Origin: Phoronis ovalis
Lineage: Eukaryota; Phoronida; Phoronidae
Direction: 5' to 3'
DNA: 12,662 bases
Assembly: GCA_028565635.1 (NCBI GenBank)
Contig: JAOXYB010043282.1
Location: forward strand, 1-12,662
Of the stretch, positions 1-7,062 are shown piece by piece. The notes under the pieces were generated by a model. It worked only from the letters and a program-made list of their open reading frames with translations, had not been told where the DNA came from and ran no database searches. The position numbers were made by a program, and so were the translations under genes. Every line of letters begins with the position of its first letter. The stretch's first letter is position 1.

Positions 1-14
1 TATAAACACCATAA

Positions 15-59
15 ACACACACACACGCACGCACGCACGCACACAGACACACGCACACA
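15..59. repeat. CA / CACG microsatellite
   Basis: This is an imperfect run of AC dinucleotides with interspersed CG and AG units (ACACAC, then ACGC repeated four times, then ACACAGACAC). It grades into a less regular CA/TA-rich stretch up to about 90. Such CA microsatellites are common in animal introns and intergenic DNA. I see no coding potential. Confidence 0.9.
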
Positions 60-397
60 TATGTACACACATATTACCATACAGATATACATATTCACTA
101 TAAATGATCATAAATTCAATATTTTTTCTAATAAGAATTAACATTGTGAAATGTAAAAGTGACAATGTGATAATGATAACAAATGGTGAATAAAATTACA
201 ATTTAACACCGGAACGGTATTATCAGAAAATATCTTTGCCTATCTTTCAGCTAAAGGTAATAAAAGGCCTGCTAGTTACGCCGGCCAGTTACGTTATAAT
301 TTTAAATCATAATTATTATTAATCAGTCAACTCAAAATTAAATATGACTGCGTGAATTGTTCTGTCTACCAATCTGTCTGTTGTCTTGTACTTGTAG
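60..397. other. Presumed intron upstream of exon 398-483
   Basis: AT-rich DNA ends in a good polypyrimidine tract and acceptor (TTGTCTTGTACTTGTAG, ending at 397). It is read as the 3' part of an intron of the plus-strand gene whose last two exons follow. A second acceptor-like CTTTCAG ends at 250, followed six bases later by GTAATA. A six-base microexon there is possible on paper but unsupported. Nothing else was found. Confidence 0.5.
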
Positions 398-483
398 CTC
401 ACCAGATTCTAGAAGTTTAAATACTGATGGAATTATCAATAACTGCGAACTTCGAGAAACGGCTGTAATTTCAGATAGTGAAG
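398..483 (+). CDS. Internal exon of the unidentified plus-strand gene
   Basis: This 86-base exon lies between acceptor TTGTAG (ends 397) and donor GAAG|GTAATA. It completes one split codon, then encodes 28 residues beginning SPDSRSLNTD and ending AVISDSE, and leaves one base for the next exon. It is acidic and Ser-rich with a single Cys. The frame stays open through both splice sites. Confidence 0.6.
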
Positions 484-2412
484 GTAATATTTTGTTAAAA
501 ATAAAAAAATTACATTTACAGGAATTGACATTGATGTCCAGTGTACCATATATGGACTTTTAGCCTCTTTTTCCGGCAATATGTGCTTTGATTTGACACC
601 TGTAAATCTAACTGATCTTCACAGCAATACCGTATAAACGATGGGCTACTACACTCCTAACTTTGCTGTTGCTTATATATGTATTTTTTGCTTATTTCTT
701 TAATAGTAAAAACAAGAAACAGTAGAGCTCCTATCAACCTGTCCTAATTTCCTGTTATTATTTTCACGCTGTAACATACACGAATTGATTCATGCAGGCA
801 AATATATTCTAAAATTACTTATTATACTTTGACATTAGTAAGCATAATAATTTTACATGTGCACTTGCTTTTTCTGCCCACCTTCAGCAACACAGGTATC
901 AATATTAGACTATAGCGATTAGATCACGGGTTTATATCAATTTTCCCAGCACTTCTAACCGCACTCTCCTCTTTCTGGTTTAGAGACCGTGTACAAAATG
1001 AGATTTGTAAAATGCGATAACCCTGCTGCGTGGAGACTGGCTAATTAGACGTAGAATGTAGTTTTAAAATAATTGCTATTCGTACATGCAGCGCAATAGG
1101 GCACAATGTCACATTCAGAAAATCCTTACCCTTTGTATAGTTTTTGCCACTACAGTACCGTTGGGATTTTACTTCTATCGTGTTTTTCGTTGAACTGATT
1201 AAAATGTTAACTTATAATTAAAATGTAAGAGTGAAAACTAGTTAAAGTATTATAACCATGCTAACGAAATTTCAATTGACGGCCGTAAAATAAAATCAAT
1301 GTGTGTTTCTCTATATTCACACAATCAAATACAGCTTCTCCACCGTTTCAGGATTCATGTCTGAGTGTTTGTAAAGTTACTTCTATGGAGTATAGGTTAC
1401 GGTACATGACCTGGCGTTATAAATTATCATTTTAATATTTGATTGTACAGCTGGTCACTGCACTGTCTATTATTGAATGTTTTATTGTTTCAGGCTAGAA
1501 TTCTTAGAATGCGTTATAGCCATTAAGTTATTTTTGTTTACTTTCGGTATGTTTCTTATTTTAAATATATTTTGGCATTGTAACTTGTTTTGTCTCTCTA
1601 ACATATAGTTTGGAATGCGTGTCTGTTTGTTTCTCCATAATATCGAATGCTCTTTTCATTTAATTTCTATATTGCAATAAAGTAATTGGCTATTTTAAAA
1701 ATAACTATTCAACAACGAACAAGACGATTATATTTACAGCTAGCAAAGGAATACCACTTTGGTGGTATTTGGTATTCATTAGGTAGCAGTTATTTAGATC
1801 ACGGCTATCTCTGCCTGTGATGAATGGCGTACTATACTGACGATTGCATAATCACCTTTCATGTAGCTATGGTATATCGATGAGCTACATAATTTACCAG
1901 TATGTACCTCCTACATAATTGCTATGCATTCAAGTATTACCTTTATGCATAACAAAATCGTAGTGGTATTCTTTCGTTAGCTCCAATAAAGACAGCAATG
2001 TGAATGATTTACCTGGGATAGGTTGTGACCACAACTATATCATGCTTACAAAATGATTAATTTTCCTATCATAATGTTCAGTCTGTATTTTACAGATACA
2101 AGTACGAGTGGAAGTTTGACAGAGAGCCGTATGAGAACATGGCTATTACAGGAAAACAAAAAATCTCAAAATGAGGAAACTAACCCTACAATGCGCAAAC
2201 ATGAAAATAACGGCTTTGTTCATCACCAGTATAACTTAAAACAAGGAAATGTTGTCAAACCCAATCAGAATGCGTCTTCAAATAAATCTTATTCCGATCA
2301 GAGATTAATTTGGGCTAGCGAAAGGACTTCAAACAACAATGCATCTTACAAGTCTTTAACGCAAAAGTCTGAAGAAATGAAACCGATCTGTGATATTATT
2401 GCTACTGTTTAG
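398..2412 (+). CDS. 3' end (last two exons) of an unidentified plus-strand gene
   Basis: Two exons join in frame: 398-483 and 2096-2412, with stop TAG at 2410-2412. The first ends in phase 1 (GAA G|gtaata) and the second supplies the missing two bases (tacag|AT ACA), giving an Asp codon at the junction. The visible C-terminus is about 133 residues. It is hydrophilic and rich in Ser, Asn, Lys, Glu and Thr, with no membrane segment, no Cys-rich pattern and only two Trp. It looks like a disordered cytoplasmic tail or linker. The last residues are CDIIATV, which is not a class I PDZ ligand because the third residue from the end is Ala. Upstream exons lie outside the window, so the protein family cannot be named. 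The matched phase, both splice sites and the poly(A) signal just after the stop support a real gene. Extra exons inside the 1.6-kb intron are not excluded. Confidence 0.65.
484..2095 (+). other. Intron between the two visible exons
   Basis: This 1612-base AT-rich intron shows no further exon that I can support. Two perfect short inverted repeats stand out. AATACCAC (1750-1757) pairs with GTGGTATT (1762-1769) around a four-base loop. ATGTAGCT (1861-1868) pairs with AGCTACAT (1883-1890) around a 14-base spacer. The acceptor is GTATTTTACAG ending at 2095. Confidence 0.5.
2096..2412 (+). CDS. Terminal exon of the unidentified plus-strand gene
   Basis: This exon completes the Asp codon begun at 483 and then encodes 104 residues before TAG. 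The start is TSTSGSLTES and the end is KPICDIIATV. The composition is polar (many N, S, K, E, Q), with stretches such as SNNNASYKS. This is typical of an intrinsically disordered tail with possible phosphorylation sites, but no named motif is clear. An open frame also extends upstream of the acceptor to 2053, but the acceptor and the phase match to exon 398-483 make the spliced reading better. Confidence 0.65.
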
Positions 2413-2422
2413 ATAGTCGTTA

Positions 2423-2428
2423 AATAAA
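2423..2428 (+). promoter_or_regulatory. Poly(A) signal AATAAA of the plus-strand gene
   Basis: A canonical AATAAA lies 11 bases after the stop codon at 2410-2412. Cleavage would then fall around 2440-2455, giving an extremely short 3' UTR of about 30-45 bases. A T-rich/GT stretch (CTTTATCTGTTACAC, about 2477-2491) could act as the downstream element. Confidence 0.55.
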
Positions 2429-3629
2429 ACAATTTTAATTAATACAATTCCATTAATTTTTAATCCTGTCACTGCAACTTTATCTGTTACACATTACGTG
2501 CATTTTGGTATATAAGTGCATAATTGATTTTCTCTTCGATCCACTTCAGTGGTACTAAATCGTTTTATAATATCTTGTCTATTGTTTCTATGCTAATTCT
2601 TATTATAGTCACAACTCAAGATAATTATGTCTCTAGCCTACACTTCATTTGTCTTGTTGGTATTGAAATTTTTTTTGCTATACCTGATTGCAGACCAACC
2701 TGTGAGAACATGTAGAAGCTAGGCTAGGAGTTGGCAATCTTCCCTTAAGCAAAGGAATCTCATTGTCGTTTTCATAAAAAAGACTTTTTAAAACTCTGAT
2801 ATGATGTTTTGAGCGAAATTGCAGACTTTTTTAATAAAAAGGGTCACCACGGCTAACCCCAAAAAGGGAGAGAAAAGTAGAAAAAGTGCATATTTTAATG
2901 TATTAAAATACACTATGAGCACTACTGACCAGGCCTGGTGGTCCTACTCTCTTTATGCCATTTGAAGACGACTTTTATCATCTGCACTAGAAAAGCATAA
3001 TCTTTTTATGTTTTGCAAGAAATTTAACGAGTACCTGTTATAGCAACAATATTATTTTATTCTTCACGTCTGCAATTCGGCAGCAAAAAATATAGCTCCT
3101 GTTATTTAAAATATGAAAAATTTCCATCTTGCAATTACCGAAATTGGCAAAGTTGGGTAACAACTGATTTGATAATTATACATTTTAAATTATTTATATC
3201 CACTACAGATGTTAGAAGTCCCTTGGGGCACTCTTGGACAATATCAAGTAAAATGTGGGTAATCATGCTCGTTAATGACCTCTAGATAAGCAAGTGGTTT
3301 AGACGGCTCGAAAATTGGTACTCTATCCAAGACCAGACATTAAAAATGGTACCCTTTGAAAGACTACGCGCGTAAGTCATACCCCAAGCAAGATTACACT
3401 CTAATTTGGACCCAAAACAAGCTAGTCTAGGCTCACTGTGAAAAATAAACCCTAGGAAAGGCCAAGGCTACAAAACATACCCTTCTTTGGCCAAAATTGC
3501 CGATTTTCTAACCTAAACGCGTTATGCTCCTGGTCCTCAAAAATCACCCTGTTCAGGTTTTTTATAAACGAGCAATTCACAAGTAAACAATAAATAAAAA
3601 CGAAAAAATATTGTCCGACTTCGGAAAAT
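2429..3629. other. Convergent intergenic region and minus-strand 3' UTR
   Basis: No supported gene lies between the 3' end of the plus-strand gene and the stop of the minus-strand gene at 3630. The right part must hold the 3' UTR of the minus-strand gene. The nearest canonical signal for it (TTTATT on the plus strand, 3056-3061) is about 570 bases past the stop. Two palindromes sit close together: TATTTTAAT / ATTAAAATA (2891-2899 and 2902-2910) and the perfect 12-base ACCAGGCCTGGT (2928-2939). An open frame at 2524-2715 has no splice or start support. Confidence 0.5.
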
Positions 3630-4019
3630 CTATTTTTTTTTCTTTTCCTTTTTATCGCCTTTCCCCTTCTTATCCCCCTTCTCTTTTTTGTCCTTTTTAT
3701 CTCCCTTTTCTTTTTTATCCTTTTTATCTTCTTTATCTTTCTTTTCCTTTTTATCATCTTTCCCTTCTTTTTCCTTGCCTTTGTCTTTCTTACCATTTTC
3801 TTTCTTTTTTTCAACTGGTTTCTCAGTCTTTCCTTTTGCCGTACTTTGTGTATCCTTCGGAGTTACTTGACCCTTTTCGACTAATGCCGGATTTACTCTT
3901 AAAAACTTCTGCTTTTTCTTATGCACTATTAAAATTGCAGCTGCTATCACCATACAACATACAAATACTACACCAACACCGATAATGAACAACATATCTT
4001 TATCAAAAGTTCCAGTCGC
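3630..4019 (-). CDS. Exon 3: membrane helix and Lys-rich cytoplasmic tail
   Basis: 390 bases (129 residues and TAG at 3632-3630) follow acceptor TTTTAG in phase 0. They begin ATGTFDKD and continue with the helix MLFIIGVGVVFVCCMVIAAA and ILIV, then the basic stop-transfer HKKKQK. A short less biased juxtamembrane part (FLRVNPALVEKGQVTPKDTQ) comes next. The last 70 or so residues are almost only K, E, D and G. The coding strand is correspondingly purine-rich and the plus strand pyrimidine-rich over about 3633-3812. Confidence 0.8.
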   Translation of the reverse strand, partial: ATGTFDKDMLFIIGVGVVFVCCMVIAAAILIVHKKKQKFLRVNPALVEKGQVTPKDTQSTAKGKTEKPVEKKKENGKKDKGKEKEGKDDKKEKKDKEDKKDKKEKGDKKDKKEKGDKKGKGDKKEKKKK

Positions 4020-6604
4020 CTAAAACAAATATTTACTTTCATAACATGGAAATATAATGTTTCAAAGTACCCCAACCATAAGAAATTAAATCATTTTATT
4101 TTATTTGAATGCCATGAGAAAAAATTGACAAACCAGGCTATTCCGAACAGATTCACAGGATTGTCAAAGAAACATTCGCAAATATCATAAAGATGCGCTA
4201 ATTTAAATGATTTACCTGGCCTGCTGTAGTAGTTCCAACAGTAGCAGATGTTGACGTTTCTGCCGTAACATTCTCTGTAGAATTAGCTGTTGGAGTGGAG
4301 GCTGGTGCTTGTGCAGTAGGACTAGTAGTATTTGCTTGTGTCGTTTGTACTGCTTGGGTTGTGCACTCAGTACCATTTATCGTCCCGTTTATTGTTCCAT
4401 TTACACACAAAATAGTAACGGGCTCGATTGATGTTGTTGTTGTTAGTGCATTCCCAATCGTTGTACTTACTTCACTTCCAGTAGTCGTTGGATCTTCAGT
4501 AGTAGTAGTATTTGATGCTGCAAAGGAATGTGAAGCCTTTTACTTTGGGTGTTTTGTGCATTTGTTTTGTATGTTTACATGCACACCACAATTAAACTTT
4601 AAATCTGTGATACACTAGCAGCAACATATCTAGAAGAAACCTGATACATGGGTACAGTATGGTACGTGATCATTTCTAAATTTGCTTTTAAAAACATGAA
4701 AATAACAATTTCTTACTTATACTATATTACCTACTGATATATAGTTTATTTTAAAAATAATTAAGAGCTGATAACAAATACAATTTCATGTTTTATGGTG
4801 TTTTGTACGAACTGGTACAATTTCAATGACTTTACCTAGCCAAATAAAGAAAACAATCCATACCGATCGCGACCGAATCTTTTTTCAGTTTTAAAATTAG
4901 TATTGTTAGAACAAGTGCGAACCGGGAATTTCCATTTATTTACGTACGGGCAACTTTTCATCAATCTGAATTTATCTTAGGTCACCATAACTGCTAACGA
5001 AATCAATTTTAACATAAGAAGACAGAATACAACTCACTAACTTGCTTCTCTCATGTATATTCGATTGTTAAAAATGTTAATCCTATTCTGATGTCTTGAT
5101 TTATTGTTCCTGCTAAATATTATTGCTCTAGCACATTTCGTTTTGAAGTTGTGTAAAAGTAACTTTTTCTAGGTGAAGCCCTTTTTTAGTATAAAAGGGC
5201 AACTTTGTTTACACTATTAGAAAATATAAAACTGGTAATTAAAAATTAAGCTATGTGCCTGTTAAAGCCCTTAAGTATAAAGGGATGATTTTGGGGAGTA
5301 GAGTGCGCTTTTCTTAAAATCTGGCTGCATCAGTTTTTGCATCTATATAGGAGACGAAAATTTCGAGCCCTAGAACGTGAGTCAAGTATAACAATTGAAG
5401 GACTACTGAAATTTTTAAGAAATCCTCATTTAATATATATATGGGCGAGGTGTTAATTTGACGCCTAGAGCGTCTATTCGAAGGAAAAAATACAAAGCGA
5501 TTTTTTTTTCTCAAGATATAGGTGTTGGCGGGTTTTATGTGCCCTGACTATATCCAAGATGTTGCAGAGGTGGAAATGAAATATATCCAATTTGCCTGGG
5601 TTGGAAGTTATACATTTACAACAATTTGGAATGAGCCAGCTCTGTAATATCTAGTATTACAGTAGATCATTTCAGAAATGCTTTCATTGCGTCTTATTTT
5701 ATATTTTCATAGTTTTAATTCTGTTCTCTGCAAATGGTCTGATGTTTTCTATATCAGATCAATGACTGTGAAATGGTAATAATTAAGATTATGTATTTTT
5801 TTTGCTTTGGACGAAGCATTCCTATTTACCTTCTTACCCAGTTACAAAACAAGCAAAAATTAACTAGTAGCCTGTAGAACCAAAAAAGACTTGTCAGACC
5901 ATTTCGATAAAATTATCAATTTTGTACTGGTACGGCAAATATTTTTTAATGTACAATAAGAAGTTTTAGGCATATAATTAAATATAGCATAATATGTGTG
6001 TTGCTGTAAATTATAAAATAATCATACTATATAATGTATAAATAAAAAAAATGCAATAATAATGCTATGCGCAGGCAGATGCTTATTTGGGATGGGTACC
6101 ATATTATTCTCGGCTCGAGATACACTGTAATACTATTATTTGACGATAGCTTACTGTTCTGATATTCATGATCAAAATAAAGTGATGCTTAAGGTATACA
6201 TTTTTGAAACTATTATATTTTACAGTTTATAAATCTAAGAGATATAAAGTAAAAATTGCTTTTATAATCTAAAAAGCGATCATTTTGGGGAATTTTAATA
6301 TTAAAAAAATATAAGTCAAAGTTGAAACATTGCACAAATCATCTTTACATATACCGTATACCTAGAAAATAGTTTCTCAGAATTTAACACTTTTTCCTTG
6401 TTATAATTAGTTATGTTTTTTAAAGTATTAGGTCATTTTTTATCAGGTCATGTGGTCAAATTCAAACTATACTGTATATCCAGATGATTTGTAAAGATTA
6501 GGGTATAAACTGTGTGATTAATTTCATTTGTTTTACGTACCTTCTGGAATTAGTGCTTTTGATGCTATTGCCAGAAGCAGAAACAATTTTTTTAAAATCG
6601 CCAT
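3630..6604 (-). CDS. Mucin-like single-pass membrane protein with Lys-rich cytoplasmic tail (3 exons)
   Basis: The exons on the minus strand are 6604-6541, 4517-4216 and 4019-3630; the junctions are phase 1 and then phase 0, and all fit. The predicted protein has 251 residues. Residues 1 to about 17 are a signal peptide (MAILKKLFLLLAIASKA). Residues 22-130 form a Thr/Ser/Ala-rich ectodomain with seven N-glycosylation sequons and only two Cys (C59, C73), which flank NGTINGTINGT. Residues about 131-154 form one hydrophobic membrane helix containing a Cys pair. Residues 155-251 are a cytoplasmic tail with about 42 Lys, mixed with Asp/Glu/Gly in degenerate KKDKKEKGD units, ending EKKKK. The type I topology is inferred from the signal peptide, the helix and the positive inner flank (HKKKQK). 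The start codon has A at -3 and G at +4. The architecture recalls small surface mucins, but I recognise no named family. The function is unknown: adhesion, a glycocalyx role or biomineral-tissue roles would all be guesses. Confidence 0.8.
4020..4215 (-). other. Second intron of the mucin-like gene
   Basis: This 196-base intron has donor GTAAAT and acceptor ATTTGTTTTAG. It is phase 0. Reading through the donor gives an in-frame stop after VNHLN (TAG at 4198-4200). An unspliced transcript would therefore encode a secreted form lacking the membrane helix and the Lys-rich tail. Confidence 0.75.
4216..4517 (-). CDS. Exon 2: Thr-rich glycosylated ectodomain
   Basis: This 302-base exon lies between acceptor TTTGCAG and donor GGCCAG|GTAAAT. 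It completes the split Ala codon (residue 22) and adds 100 residues, about a third of them Thr. Runs such as NTTTTEDPTTTG and GTTTAGQ are typical of O-glycosylated mucin stalks. The sequons are N24, N61, N65, N69, N84, N100 and N104. The three NGT units are copies of a 12-base unit (NGTI) whose third codon positions differ, so the repeat is kept at the protein level. Skipping this exon would break the frame, because it enters in phase 1 and leaves in phase 0. Confidence 0.8.
4518..6540 (-). other. First intron of the mucin-like gene
   Basis: This 2023-base AT-rich intron runs from donor GTACGT to acceptor CACATTCCTTTGCAG. It contains the duplicated AGCCCTT...TATAAA(A)GGG element (5178-5200 and 5266-5284) listed separately. 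It also contains a 66-codon open frame on the same strand (5514-5314), which I do not accept as an exon because it lacks convincing splice sites. A further cassette exon in phase 1-1 cannot be excluded by eye. Confidence 0.55.
5178..5284 (+). repeat. Duplicated AGCCCTT / TATAAA(A)GGG element
   Basis: The copy at 5178-5200 is a perfect hairpin: GCCCTTTT, seven-base loop TTAGTAT, AAAAGGGC. It contains the TATA-box-like TATAAAAGGGC. A second, shorter copy at 5266-5284 reads AGCCCTTAAGTATAAAGGG. The two start 88 bases apart and both lie in intron 1 of the minus-strand mucin-like gene. The TATA-like motifs read on the plus strand, opposite to that gene. Their role is unknown; a repeat-derived element or a cryptic promoter are both possible. 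Confidence 0.5.
6541..6604 (-). CDS. Exon 1: signal peptide of the mucin-like protein
   Basis: 64 coding bases start at ATG (6604-6602) and end at donor CCAGAAG|GTACGTAA. They encode 21 residues plus one base. The peptide has two Lys (K5, K6), then a hydrophobic core LFLLLAIA, and a plausible signal peptidase site after S-K-A (residue 17). A 5' UTR precedes it. An acceptor-like ATTCAG in that UTR (plus coordinates about 6648-6653) leaves open a non-coding first exon further upstream. Confidence 0.8.
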
Positions 6605-6814
6605 AGTTAATCCAATCCTTTGCGTGATCCTCTGAATTTCAGAATAACAAACTTTTTCCAATGAATAAATAGACTATTCCTCAAAATTTCGCATAAGAAA
6701 AGAAATCTTCATGGAAGTCTCTTGAAAATAATAGTGCACAGACAATCCGAAAGCAATGTGAAAGAATTGCTTCGTCCACTTTACTGGACTTGACCCGCAT
6801 TTGCTGCTAACTTA

Positions 6815-6822
6815 TATTTATA
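6815..6822 (-). promoter_or_regulatory. Candidate TATA box of the mucin-like gene
   Basis: On the minus strand the sequence reads TATAAATA within TTATATAAATATAAG, about 210 bases before the ATG at 6604. Transcription would start near 6785, leaving a 5' UTR of about 180 bases if unspliced. The surroundings are AT-rich, so a chance match is likely enough to keep confidence low. Confidence 0.25.
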
Positions 6823-7034
6823 TAAGATAAATAAATATACCTTATTGACAATATTTTTTCCCTTCAAATAACCTAACATAAAAGAGAACCAAACAAAATA
6901 CGCAAATCCTTTCAATTTTTACAGTAATGACGTTGAATTACTCGCCAAACGCATTAGTGAACTCAAAAACCCGCTTTAGTTCTTTAGAATACGTTGTAAA
7001 GAATATGTTCCTGTCGATAGATGAAGTGCATATC

Positions 7035-7062
7035 TTTTTTCAAATAATTATATTTGAAAAAA
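7035..7062. repeat. Perfect 12-bp inverted repeat
   Basis: TTTTTTCAAATA (7035-7046) and TATTTGAAAAAA (7051-7062) are exact reverse complements around the four-base loop ATTA. The whole would form a strong AT-only cruciform or hairpin. It lies about 430 bases upstream of the mucin-like gene's start codon. It has no tail of U residues in a transcript context that would give it a known function in an animal genome. Confidence 0.7.

Noticed and set aside
251-256. Six-base microexon CTAAAG between CTTTCAG and GTAATA
   Set aside because: Consensus matches are too short to support an exon without transcript data.
2389-2412. C-terminal PDZ-binding motif (IATV) in the plus-strand gene
   Set aside because: Class I needs Ser/Thr two residues before the end, and here it is Ala. 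A weaker class II reading is not distinctive.
2524-2715. 63-codon hydrophobic plus-strand frame
   Set aside because: Lies after the poly(A) signal of the preceding gene, begins at a non-ATG codon and has no splice sites or promoter.
3611-3985. Plus-strand Phe/Pro/Leu/Ser-rich open frames (3611-3985, 3688-3870) and the minus-strand Lys/Arg-rich frame 3814-3452
   Set aside because: All are shadows of the purine-rich Lys-tail exon in other frames. The real frame is fixed by the splice phase from the Thr-rich exon.
4295-4618. Plus-strand 107-codon Val-rich open frame
   Set aside because: It is the antisense of the Thr-rich exon: reverse-complemented Thr codons (ACN) read as Val/Ser/Cys-type codons. 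No splice or start support.
5314-5514. 66-codon minus-strand frame in intron 1 of the mucin-like gene
   Set aside because: No convincing acceptor or donor and no recognisable domain. It also ends in a stop, which would truncate the protein before the Thr-rich exon.
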